Assembly: GCF_014287585.1 (NCBI RefSeq)
Contig: NZ_JACOOJ010000062.1
Location: 1-14,798 of the forward strand
Direction of reading: 5' to 3'
DNA from: Parabacteroides hominis
Lineage (GTDB): Bacteria > Bacteroidota > Bacteroidia > Bacteroidales > Tannerellaceae
Length of the DNA: 14,798 nucleotides
The notes below the pieces were generated by a model. It was not told the DNA's origin. It saw only the letters and a list, made by a program, of their open reading frames with translations, and searched no databases. Made by a program: the position numbers and the translations under genes. Of this stretch, positions 6,595 to 12,710 are shown one piece after another (the stretch's first letter is position 1; every line of letters begins with the position of its first letter).

Positions 6595-6843
6595 GTGGAT
6601 AAACAAGAGCTAATAAAAGAAATAATACGTCTTGAATCGGAAATCAATAAAAAAGAAGAAGAGCTTGCTGCAATTTGTGAAAAAGAAATTCAGCCTTTGA
6701 TTTCTGCAAAAAAGTACCAAGACGCAAAGAGATACGTGTTGGATTTTTACCGGAATTGTGTAGATGAAAGAGGCAATAGCATATCAATCGAGAAAGATAT
6801 GATTGTCGCTAAATTGAACAGTTTAATCAGTAATAAAAAATAG
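6595..6843 (+). CDS. Small coiled-coil protein with GTG start
   Basis: An 82-residue protein starting at GTG 6595 (no ATG lies nearby in frame). The N-terminal 35 residues (MDKQELIKEIIRLESEINKK then EEELAAICEKE) are a clear heptad-type coiled coil. The rest (ISAKKYQDAKRYVLDFYRNC) is helical and charged. The start region is nearly the same as that of the gene at 7706: a 13-base TAAAAAGAACTGA followed by a start codon and GGATAA. Family not recognised; it may be a small regulator or structural accessory. Confidence 0.5.
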   Translation: MDKQELIKEIIRLESEINKKEEELAAICEKEIQPLISAKKYQDAKRYVLDFYRNCVDERGNSISIEKDMIVAKLNSLISNKK

Positions 6844-6848
6844 TAAAT

Positions 6849-7280
6849 ATGGAAAAGATAGTACAATTAAGTGAATATGAATACAATAAACTGTCAGATT
6901 TGGCAAAGCTCAACGAAAGCCAGATTGAAGATAGAGCTTTAAAACTGTATAAAGATAAAGGTGTTGCCAAGATAGATATAACGGTTAATGTAGGCAGGGA
7001 TAATGAGTACTATTCTACTCAGCATTTCAACTGCTCAGCATTCGTTTGGTATAAAGATGATAAATTTTATATCCAAGAAAAGCTAAGAGATCGACTTGGT
7101 AAACTTATCAAGAAATGTGTTCTTAATGAGGTGTCCGATAAATATGGAGAACCCATCGATCTGATGAATAAATATTCAAAAGAAATACACGATCTACAGA
7201 TAGCAAGATTTATCCTTTGGACAATCGCTCTTTCTGGTTGGGCTGCATTCGCTGGGTGTTTATGTAAAATTCTAAACTAA
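6849..7280 (+). CDS. Hypothetical C-terminally anchored membrane protein
   Basis: A 143-residue protein. Residues 1-118 are soluble and charged, with strand-like segments (AKIDITVNVGRDNEYYSTQ, NCSAFVWYKDDKFYIQ) and helices. Residues about 120-139 (RFILWTIALSGWAAFAGCLC) form one hydrophobic helix at the very C-terminus. There is no signal peptide, so the topology would be tail-anchored with the body in the cytoplasm. Small phage proteins of this form can act at the host membrane, for instance in superinfection exclusion, but nothing here proves that. The start is 5 bases after the previous stop. Family not recognised. Confidence 0.55.
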   Translation: MEKIVQLSEYEYNKLSDLAKLNESQIEDRALKLYKDKGVAKIDITVNVGRDNEYYSTQHFNCSAFVWYKDDKFYIQEKLRDRLGKLIKKCVLNEVSDKYGEPIDLMNKYSKEIHDLQIARFILWTIALSGWAAFAGCLCKILN

Positions 7281-7286
7281 AAAATC

Positions 7287-7487
7287 ATGAAAGTACAGAT
7301 TATTAATCATCGTTGTGCTGATGCTGAAATAGAAGCTCGCAATGGCATAAGAGTTTTTGATGGAAAGGGCAACGCATTTATTCTCAGCCTAAACAAGTTT
7401 GGGGAACTGGAAATAAATGGAGTGGATGGCAGTCTATGCGTTATGCCTCAATGCGCAAACGAAATTATCATAAAGCAACAAGTTTAA
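7287..7487 (+). CDS. Small hypothetical protein, beta-rich
   Basis: A 66-residue protein, unrecognised. It looks like alternating short strands (KVQIINHRC, AEIEARNGIRVFD, NAFILSLNKFGELEING) with two more Cys near the C-terminus (C51 and C56). The size and pattern suggest a single small beta domain. It starts 6 bases after the previous stop and is followed by a gap that carries an unusually good Shine-Dalgarno sequence for the next gene. Function unknown. Confidence 0.5.
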   Translation: MKVQIINHRCADAEIEARNGIRVFDGKGNAFILSLNKFGELEINGVDGSLCVMPQCANEIIIKQQV

Positions 7488-7491
7488 AAAG

Positions 7492-7498
7492 AAAGGAG
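7492..7498 (+). promoter_or_regulatory. Strong Shine-Dalgarno sequence
   Basis: AAAGGAG lies 7 bases upstream of the ATG at 7506. Most genes here have only loose purine-rich leaders, as is usual in Bacteroidetes, so a near-canonical SD is unusual in this window and supports the start chosen for the short gene that follows. Confidence 0.6.
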
Positions 7499-7505
7499 AC
7501 TAAAG

Positions 7506-7700
7506 ATGGCATTTTGGATAGCGAGAGATAAAGACGGAGAAATATTTTTATATACACGTAAGCCTGTTAGATTTGAAGAAGATGGAGGCTATTTTAATGC
7601 TCCATGTAACCCTTTAAAGAAATTAGAAAAGGAGTCTTTCCCAGCAGTTACATGGGAGAACTCACCACAAGAAGCTGAACTAATAATTAAAAAGAACTGA
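7506..7700 (+). CDS. Small hypothetical protein
   Basis: A 64-residue protein beginning MAFWIARDKDGEIFLYTRKP. It appears to be a compact beta-strand protein (WIARDKDGEIFLYTRKPVRF, then YFNAPCNPLKK), ending in PAVTWENSPQEAELIIKKN. The start is supported by a good SD at 7492-7498. The WIARDKDGxxxLYxxKP opening is a pattern I associate with small Bacteroidales phage and plasmid hypothetical proteins, but I can give no function. Its stop is 5 bases before the PAPS-reductase-like gene. Confidence 0.55.
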   Translation: MAFWIARDKDGEIFLYTRKPVRFEEDGGYFNAPCNPLKKLEKESFPAVTWENSPQEAELIIKKN

Positions 7701-7705
7701 GCCTA

Positions 7706-8509
7706 ATGGATAAGATACAACAATCAATAGATTTTCTCCGGAAGTTGGAAACGGACGAACCGTATTGTCTTAGTTTCTCCGGTGGTAAAGATAGTGTCGT
7801 TATTCTGGATCTGGCCGAACGTGCTGGTGTCCGTTTCACTGCTACTTATGCAAACACGACTGTTGATCCTCCGGGGACAATCTCTTTCATCAAAAAGAAT
7901 TATCCGCAGGTGGTTATCCGGCATCCGGAAAAATCATTCTTTCAGCTTGTAAGCGAAAAAGGTTTTCCATCCCGGATGCGCAGGTTCTGCTGCGAAAAAC
8001 TAAAGGAGCGATATGGTATAGGTAAAAGGACGATTGAAGGTATGCGAGCAGAAGAAAGTTCGAAACGTGCATTGTATGAGCCGGAGCAGTGTGATAGTAG
8101 AAAGTGGATGAAGGGTGCAAAGCATATTTTACCGATCTTATCCTGGACGGAAAATGATGTATGGCGGTATATCCGTAAGCGTGGACTGCCTTATTCAAAA
8201 TATTACGATCCACCTTACTGTTTAACCAGACATGGTTGTGTAGGTTGCCCTCTGGCTCCGGTACATCAAATGCAGGCAGAATACAAATTGTTCCCTGGTT
8301 ACGCCCGTCAAATGATCCGGTCGATCGGGAAATACATGGAGAATAAACCGAACAACGCACTTGCGCGAAACTTCTCTGATCCTTACGAAGCATTTTATTT
8401 CTACTTGAATGAAATGTCAATGCAGGATATAAGGAGATTAAAGAAAGGTTTGTTTGGCTTCAACGCCAAGCAAATCATTGAAAAAGAAATATTTCAAACT
8501 AAAAAATAA
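7706..8509 (+). CDS. PAPS-reductase-like PP-loop family protein (CysH/DndC-like)
   Basis: A 267-residue protein with the PP-loop ATP-binding motif SGGKDS at residues 25-30 and the PAPS-reductase layout: TYANTTVDPPG, then RRFCCEKLK (C95, C96), GMRAEESSKRA, PILSWTENDVWRYIRKRGLP and a C-terminal C172-(5)-C178-x-x-C181. The cysteines could bind an Fe-S cluster or zinc. The ECGLH motif of assimilatory PAPS reductases is absent, so sulfate reduction is unlikely. In the wider family, DndC uses this chemistry for DNA phosphorothioation, but no DndA, D or E is seen here. Phages often carry such genes with unproven roles. An ASCH-like protein and a DNA methyltransferase follow closely, so a nucleotide or nucleic-acid modification role is a fair inference. 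The family call is strong; the substrate is unknown. Confidence 0.85.
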   Translation: MDKIQQSIDFLRKLETDEPYCLSFSGGKDSVVILDLAERAGVRFTATYANTTVDPPGTISFIKKNYPQVVIRHPEKSFFQLVSEKGFPSRMRRFCCEKLKERYGIGKRTIEGMRAEESSKRALYEPEQCDSRKWMKGAKHILPILSWTENDVWRYIRKRGLPYSKYYDPPYCLTRHGCVGCPLAPVHQMQAEYKLFPGYARQMIRSIGKYMENKPNNALARNFSDPYEAFYFYLNEMSMQDIRRLKKGLFGFNAKQIIEKEIFQTKK

Positions 8510-8515
8510 CGAATC

Positions 8516-9175
8516 ATGAAAAAGATAATGTTTGATGATCGGTTTGGTCTAACAAAGGCCGTACTGGAAGGCAAAAAGACGATGACAAGAAGGAACGCCT
8601 CTATACAGCCTCCGTATAAAAAGAGTGAAATTGCGTTCCCAGTTTTCGCTGGTGATGGCGAAGGCTCTCCTTTGTGGCTTGCATATTGCTGGGTAAATAA
8701 AGACAACCCAGACGAACACACAAAATGGATTAAGCCTCGGTATAATAAGGAAGGCGAAATTATAGCGATTGCACAATCCTACAAAGATCTTGGTTATGAT
8801 CCAGACTCACTTGAAAGAGATCATAAAGATTTGGGAATAAAAGGATTTATGAAAGATTCTGCCGGTTGGAACAATAAAATGTTTGTTAGTGCAGCCAGTT
8901 GCAAACATCATATCCGGCTAACCAATGTTAAAATACAAAGGTTACAGGATATATCGGACGAAGATTGTTTGAAAGAAGGAATCTACAAGCTTTGTTCTGC
9001 AAACGGTAACGGCGGTATTGCATATTCCTTTCTCGGAGCAAGTAGTAACAAGCATATTGGTTTATACCCTTCCCCTCGTGAAGCTTTTGCCGTCCTCATA
9101 GACAAAATTTCCGGTAAGGGTATCTGGGATCGGAACCCCTGGGTCTGGGTGTACGAATTTGAATTGGCAAAATAG
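8516..9175 (+). CDS. ASCH-domain-like phage protein
   Basis: A 219-residue protein. The N-terminal FDDRFGLTKAVLEGKKTMTRR (GKKTMTRR at residues 19-26) matches the G-K-K-T-x-T-x-R signature region of ASCH/PUA-like domains. Further support comes from the EGEIIAIAQSYKDLGYD strand, HIRLTNVKIQRLQDISDEDCLKEGI in the middle and the end strand NPWVWVYEFEL. ASCH domains bind RNA or modified nucleosides, and E. coli YqfB of this fold hydrolyses N4-acetylcytidine. Phage members usually carry inserts like the one here at about residues 30-130. It starts 6 bases after the PP-loop gene and ends 17 bases before the methyltransferase, which suggests a shared nucleic-acid modification role. The fold call is by pattern, without a domain search. 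Confidence 0.65.
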   Translation: MKKIMFDDRFGLTKAVLEGKKTMTRRNASIQPPYKKSEIAFPVFAGDGEGSPLWLAYCWVNKDNPDEHTKWIKPRYNKEGEIIAIAQSYKDLGYDPDSLERDHKDLGIKGFMKDSAGWNNKMFVSAASCKHHIRLTNVKIQRLQDISDEDCLKEGIYKLCSANGNGGIAYSFLGASSNKHIGLYPSPREAFAVLIDKISGKGIWDRNPWVWVYEFELAK

Positions 9176-9192
9176 CTCAGTTCACGGAAGAA

Positions 9193-10158
9193 ATGAATAC
9201 TGCAATAAAAAATATGAACCAAATGAATGTAAATGTAATATATAATACTGAATGTTTATCAGGCTTAAAAATGTTATCGGATAATAGCGTAAACTGTTGT
9301 GTTACGTCACCTCCATATTTTGGATTACGGGATTATGGAAATGATGCCCAGATAGGACTTGAAGCTACACCAGAAGAATACATTGAGAAATTGGTAGAAG
9401 TGTTCCGGGAAGTGCGTCGTGTCTTAAAAGACGATGGTACTTTATGGGTAAATATAGGTGACAGTTATAATGGATCAGGTAAAGCTGGCAATAATCCAGA
9501 TAACATTGGTAAGCATAAAACTTTTGGAAAAGTAGGTAATCCGAGAACATTTGGAGTTCCTGTACGCCTTAAAAGTATTAAACCCAAAGACTTAATAGGA
9601 ATACCCTGGATGTTAGCCTTTGCTCTTCGTGCCGATGGTTGGTATTTACGACAAGATATAATTTGGGCTAAACCCAGTGTTATGCCTGAATCTGTAAAGG
9701 ATCGATGTACGAAGTCTCATGAGTATATATTCTTGTTGAGTAAGTCAAGGAAATATTATTTTGATAATGAATCTATAAAAGAGCCTTCTACAACATTTGA
9801 CACTTCAATAAGGGACCGAGATAAAACAAAGATGAATAATACTCCAGGAAGATCGAAAATGCGTGGATTGACAACAAATGATTATGAAATGAGGAACAAA
9901 CGGTCGGTCTGGACAGTTGCAACTCATCCTTTTAAAGGTGGACATTTTGCCGTTTTCCCTCAGAGATTAATTGTTGATTGTATTAAAGCCGGTTGTCAAG
10001 AAAATGGTGTTGTTCTTGATCCATTTATGGGATCAGGTACGACGGCCATCGTAGCTAGAAAGTTAAATCGCAATTATATAGGTTTTGAATTGAACCCTGA
10101 TTACATAAAAATAGCAGATGATAGATTAAGAAAAGAAGTCGGAATCTTTCAATATTAA
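9193..10158 (+). CDS. DNA methyltransferase, N4-cytosine/N6-adenine type, beta class
   Basis: A 321-residue protein with catalytic motif IV TSPPY at residues 38-42 and the AdoMet-binding motif I DPFMGSGTT at 276-284, followed by KLNRNYIGFELNPDYI. Motif IV before motif I marks the beta class of amino-methyltransferases. The SPPY form is common in N4-cytosine enzymes but also occurs in others, so the modified base is open. Residues about 200-240 (charged and variable) probably hold the target recognition region. In-frame ATGs at 9214 and 9223 are alternative starts. There is no adjacent restriction nuclease gene, so it is best seen as a solitary phage methyltransferase that could protect phage DNA. 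Its base composition (21 G+C in 9421-9480) is poorer than that of the second methyltransferase (30 in 12001-12060). Confidence 0.88.
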   Translation: MNTAIKNMNQMNVNVIYNTECLSGLKMLSDNSVNCCVTSPPYFGLRDYGNDAQIGLEATPEEYIEKLVEVFREVRRVLKDDGTLWVNIGDSYNGSGKAGNNPDNIGKHKTFGKVGNPRTFGVPVRLKSIKPKDLIGIPWMLAFALRADGWYLRQDIIWAKPSVMPESVKDRCTKSHEYIFLLSKSRKYYFDNESIKEPSTTFDTSIRDRDKTKMNNTPGRSKMRGLTTNDYEMRNKRSVWTVATHPFKGGHFAVFPQRLIVDCIKAGCQENGVVLDPFMGSGTTAIVARKLNRNYIGFELNPDYIKIADDRLRKEVGIFQY

Positions 10159-10169
10159 AAAGTGAATAC

Positions 10170-10271
10170 ATGAAAAAGAAAGAAGTAATTGAAATGTCGC
10201 AAAATTATTCTAAGGCGGCCATGTTTCAAGAATGTTACATGGCAGGATTTCAAATCGACTGTAATATATGA
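10170..10271 (+). CDS. Tiny ORF (33 aa), possible leader or small protein
   Basis: ATG at 10170 to TGA at 10269-10271, 33 codons (MKKKEVIEMSQNYSKAAMFQ, then ECYMAGFQIDCNI). It starts 11 bases after the methyltransferase stop, spaced like the other genes of the operon. Its TGA overlaps the ATG of the next tiny ORF as ATGA. It could be a real short gene, the start of a decayed gene or chance. No family is recognised. Confidence 0.35.
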   Translation: MKKKEVIEMSQNYSKAAMFQECYMAGFQIDCNI

Positions 10272-10354
10272 AAATTGTTACAATGAAGATTTTTGTAGTG
10301 AAATTGGTAACATGGTCGGCTATACTGTTTATTCCGACATTTATGAAGGATTAG
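10268..10354 (+). CDS. Tiny ORF (28 aa), possible single-pass membrane peptide
   Basis: ATG at 10268, overlapping the previous stop (ATGA), to TAG at 10352-10354. The peptide MKIVTMKIFVVKLVTWSAIL, ending FIPTFMKD, is largely hydrophobic and could span a membrane once. AGAGGTGA just after it is well placed as a ribosome binding site for a further 12-codon ORF at 10365-10403 (MIPYTYSNRLLH). The chain of coupled starts favours translation, but the lengths are near what chance gives. Confidence 0.3.
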   Translation: MKIVTMKIFVVKLVTWSAILFIPTFMKD

Positions 10355-10378
10355 AGGTGAAGCCATGATTCCTTATAC

Positions 10379-10431
10379 GTATTCAAATCGATTGTTACAT
10401 TAACTAGATGAGAGAAAATACGTTTGAATAC
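10379..10431. repeat. 9-bp inverted repeat
   Basis: GTATTCAAA (10379-10387) is exactly complementary to TTTGAATAC (10423-10431), with 35 bases between. In RNA it would give a long-looped stem upstream of the terminator and could act as an alternative fold; as DNA it could be two half-sites. Function is not shown. Confidence 0.4.
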
Positions 10432-10456
10432 CCTTACCATATTGGATGAAATAATA

Positions 10457-10496
10457 AAGAAAAGATGTTCTTCAAAATAGGGGGACATCTTTTCTT
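10457..10496 (+). terminator. Intrinsic terminator, + strand specific
   Basis: AAGAAAAGATGT (10457-10468) pairs perfectly with ACATCTTTTCTT (10485-10496). In + strand RNA the stem continues with UCUUC against GGGGG (two C-G pairs and three U-G wobbles), closing on the 6-base loop AAAATA. On the opposite strand those wobbles become A-C mismatches, so the hairpin is best formed in + strand transcripts. The 3' arm is itself U-rich and is followed by an AT-rich run. It ends 27 bases before the next gene start. Confidence 0.75.
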
Positions 10497-10523
10497 CATT
10501 ATATATCTTAGTTAAAATAGGAT

Positions 10524-10997
10524 ATGAAGGAACATTGTTGTATTATCTGTAATAAAAAGACAGTATCAGTAATCAATACAGGAGAAGGACCGGTTTGTTA
10601 TAATTGCTATTCGGATAAAAAGAATCCTCTTAAATCAAAACAGCATCATGATAACGAAGAAGCTCGGATTCAGTCGGAATTCTTCGATAAGATTCCTATA
10701 TTCTTCCCGAACCTACCGGACCGGCTTCTTTTTGCTGTCCCGAACGGTGGCAGTCGGCATAAGATCGAGGCTGCCAATATGAAACGTCAGGGCGTTAAAC
10801 GTGGCGTAGCTGATGTAATCCTTCAGATACCGAAAAAGGGGTATGCTTCCCTTTGTCTGGAGTTCAAGACATCGACGGGTAAACAGTCTGTAGAACAACA
10901 TGAATACCAGCGCCAGGTTGAAATGGCAGGTAGTAAGTATGTGATTGTTCGGAGCGTGGAGCAGGCTATACAAGTTATGCGACAATATTTAGGTTAA
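10524..10997 (+). CDS. VRR-NUC domain nuclease with N-terminal zinc finger
   Basis: A 157-residue protein. Residues about 45-157 form a VRR-NUC domain of the PD-(D/E)xK nuclease superfamily: VPNGGSRHKIEAANMKRQGV, GVADVIL with D97, LCLEFKT with E113 and K115, then GKQS and the Q-containing helix ending QRQVEM, and YVIVRSVEQAI. These give the expected metal-binding and catalytic set. The N-terminal C6-x-x-C9 and C25-x-x-C28 suggest an added zinc finger. VRR-NUC proteins are Holliday-junction-type or structure-specific nucleases, and phage members are thought to act in replication, recombination or packaging. The gene starts 27 bases after a strong terminator and ends 18 bases before the ParB-methyltransferase gene. 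The domain call is firm; the substrate is unknown. Confidence 0.85.
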   Translation: MKEHCCIICNKKTVSVINTGEGPVCYNCYSDKKNPLKSKQHHDNEEARIQSEFFDKIPIFFPNLPDRLLFAVPNGGSRHKIEAANMKRQGVKRGVADVILQIPKKGYASLCLEFKTSTGKQSVEQHEYQRQVEMAGSKYVIVRSVEQAIQVMRQYLG

Positions 10998-11015
10998 ACA
11001 ATATAATCAGAAGTT

Positions 11016-12443
11016 ATGGCTGAATTAAAGTATGATTCTCGGAATTATCGCATACATACTGATAAGAATAAACGTCTGATCAGGAAGAGTCTCGTTGAAT
11101 GCGGAACTGGCCGCTCTATACTGTTTGATAATGAAGATTGCTTGATCGCTGGGAACGGTGTATACGAGCAGGCTCAGGAGCTCGGTTTAAAAGTTCGCAT
11201 CATTGAGTCAGACGGAACGGAGTTGATCGCAATTAAGCGAACCGACCTATCGACAGAAGATGCCCGGCGTAAGGCGCTCGCCCTGGCCGACAACTACACA
11301 TCTGATACGTCCGTTTTTGACTTTGACGCGATCGTAGAAGATTTTGGTGCCGACGAGTTGGATGCTTGGGAATTTAAAGTGGATGATCTGGATATTGATG
11401 ATATCTCTGTTGAAGATGTGAAACCGGACAAGGGGCGCATTGGCAGCCTGAAAGAACGTTTCATTATTCCGCCTTTCTCTATACTTGACTCGAAACTTGG
11501 TAATTGGCAGGATCGGAAGCGCGCTTGGCTTGATCTCGGTATAAAGAGTGACGATGGCCGAGAGAAGGAAATCACTTTTAGCCGATCAGCACAGCCACCC
11601 CGAGTATACGAAGCCCGTAACGTAATTCGTGAAAAAACTGGTGCCGATCCGTCGTGGAACGAATTGCAGAAGTATTGCCAGGATCATGGTATCCCGTTTA
11701 TGGACGGAACGTCGATCTTTGACCCGGTACTCTGTGAACTGGCCTACCGGTGGTTTAATATTCCCAATGGTTGTATTTTGGACCCATTCGCGGGAGGATC
11801 TGTACGGGGGATTGTTGCGTCCATGTTGGATATGACTTATTTTGGTATTGATCTAAGGCCGGAGCAGGTCGAAGCCAACTGTAGAAACGCAGCTGAGGTC
11901 TTAGGGGAGGAGTTCGGCGGGAAAGGTGGTCATAAGTTCGCACCCTTGTGGCTTTGTGGAGATAGTGTAGAGATTGATGCCCTAGCGGAAGGTTACGAGG
12001 CAGACTTGGTTTTTAGCTGTCCTCCGTATGCAGACCTGGAAGTGTACAGTGATGATCCGGCAGACCTATCGACGATGGATTATCCAGAGTTCTTGCAAGC
12101 GTATAAAGAAATCATCAGGAAGAGTTGTTCTCTGTTGAAGCCTGATCGATTCGCCGTGTTTGTAGTAGGAGAGGTTCGCGATAAGAGTGGCGTGTACCGG
12201 AACTTTGTTCCTGATACGATCGCAGCGTTCCAGGCAGCCGGCCTGCATTATTATAATGAGATGATACTGGTTAATAACATAGGAAGTCTGGCAATGAGAG
12301 CCGGGAAGCAGTTCTGTAATAGCCGTAAGATTGGTAAGCAGCATCAAAATGTGTTAGTATTCTATAAAGGGGATCTGAGCAAGATAAAGGAAAATTTTCC
12401 CGAACTTGACTTTTCGGATGATGATTTATTCAAAGAAGATTAA
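11016..12443 (+). CDS. ParB-like domain fused to DNA methyltransferase
   Basis: A 475-residue protein. Residues about 1-110 look like a ParB/sulfiredoxin-type N-terminal domain: NYRIHTDKNKRLIRKSL, then CLIAGNGVYEQAQELGLKV and a DARRKALALADNYTSD helix. After an acidic linker (about 111-150), residues about 250-450 form a methyltransferase: motif I DPFAGGSVRG at 256-265 with YFGIDLRPEQVEAN, then motif IV SCPPY at 334-338 in DLVFSCPPYADLEVYSDDP. Motif I precedes motif IV, the opposite order to the other methyltransferase in the window. SCPPY is an unusual form of [DNS]PPY. ParB-methyltransferase fusions are known in phages; the modified base cannot be told here. The C-terminal tail is acidic. 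It could mark phage DNA for protection or for packaging, given the terminase genes downstream. Confidence 0.82.
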   Translation: MAELKYDSRNYRIHTDKNKRLIRKSLVECGTGRSILFDNEDCLIAGNGVYEQAQELGLKVRIIESDGTELIAIKRTDLSTEDARRKALALADNYTSDTSVFDFDAIVEDFGADELDAWEFKVDDLDIDDISVEDVKPDKGRIGSLKERFIIPPFSILDSKLGNWQDRKRAWLDLGIKSDDGREKEITFSRSAQPPRVYEARNVIREKTGADPSWNELQKYCQDHGIPFMDGTSIFDPVLCELAYRWFNIPNGCILDPFAGGSVRGIVASMLDMTYFGIDLRPEQVEANCRNAAEVLGEEFGGKGGHKFAPLWLCGDSVEIDALAEGYEADLVFSCPPYADLEVYSDDPADLSTMDYPEFLQAYKEIIRKSCSLLKPDRFAVFVVGEVRDKSGVYRNFVPDTIAAFQAAGLHYYNEMILVNNIGSLAMRAGKQFCNSRKIGKQHQNVLVFYKGDLSKIKENFPELDFSDDDLFKED

Positions 12444-12450
12444 TAAATTT

Positions 12451-12476
12451 GGCGGTAATTAATAAACATTGCCGCC
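12451..12476 (+). promoter_or_regulatory. RNA hairpin directly before a start codon
   Basis: GGCGGTAA (12451-12458) pairs with TTGCCGCC (12469-12476) over 8 base pairs in RNA, including one U-G pair, with a 10-base loop; the ATG at 12477 follows without a gap. It would hinder ribosome access to 12477 and may push initiation to ATG 12489 or 12495. No U-run follows, so it is not a typical terminator. A related ATGGCGGCA occurs in the gene at 12594-12602. Confidence 0.45.
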
Positions 12477-12710
12477 ATGTTAGCAAAAATGTGTATGACA
12501 TTCAGAGAGATTTTAAAAAAGAGACTGACCAGGAAGTATGACCAGTTGAGAGAGATTGAGAATACAATCAACTCTGCTGATGATTTAGTGAATATGGCGG
12601 CAGTAAAGAGAAAGTTCGTAGAATTAAAGTCTTCTATTGCTGAGCTGGAAAACTGTATTGATTTGGCAGATACAATGCTAAGCAACGATGACAGCGAGAA
12701 AAAAGAATGA
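12477..12710 (+). CDS. Small helical protein upstream of terminase
   Basis: Up to 77 residues, of which ATG 12495 (71 residues, MTFREILKKRLTRKYDQLRE) may be the true start because a hairpin abuts ATG 12477. The protein is two charged amphipathic helices (FREILKKRLTRKYDQLREIE and AAVKRKFVELKSSIAELENC) and probably forms a coiled coil. It overlaps the small terminase gene by 23 bases. I do not recognise a family. The place just before TerS and the helical form would suit a packaging accessory, which is only an inference. Confidence 0.55.
   Translation: MLAKMCMTFREILKKRLTRKYDQLREIENTINSADDLVNMAAVKRKFVELKSSIAELENCIDLADTMLSNDDSEKKE

Larger units (their letters stand above)
10159..10523. other. 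365-base gene-poor gap with dyads and terminator
   Basis: Apart from tiny ORFs, this stretch holds four GTTAC-centred sites: ATGTTACAT at 10232-10240, ATTGTTACAAT at 10274-10284, the reverse-strand copy GGTAACAT at 10306-10313 and ATTGTTACATT at 10391-10401. A 9-base inverted repeat (GTATTCAAA 10379-10387 with TTTGAATAC 10423-10431) and an intrinsic terminator (10457-10496) follow. The first three sites overlap the tiny ORFs. It looks like a regulatory junction between the modification module and the packaging module. Confidence 0.5.

Noticed and set aside
7914..8420. 168-codon open frame on the - strand
   Set aside because: It is the antisense shadow of the PP-loop gene, whose motifs are intact, and shows no motif of its own.
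7706..8509. Dnd phosphorothioation system
   Set aside because: Only a DndC-like PP-loop protein is present; no DndA, DndB, DndD or DndE candidate is in the window.
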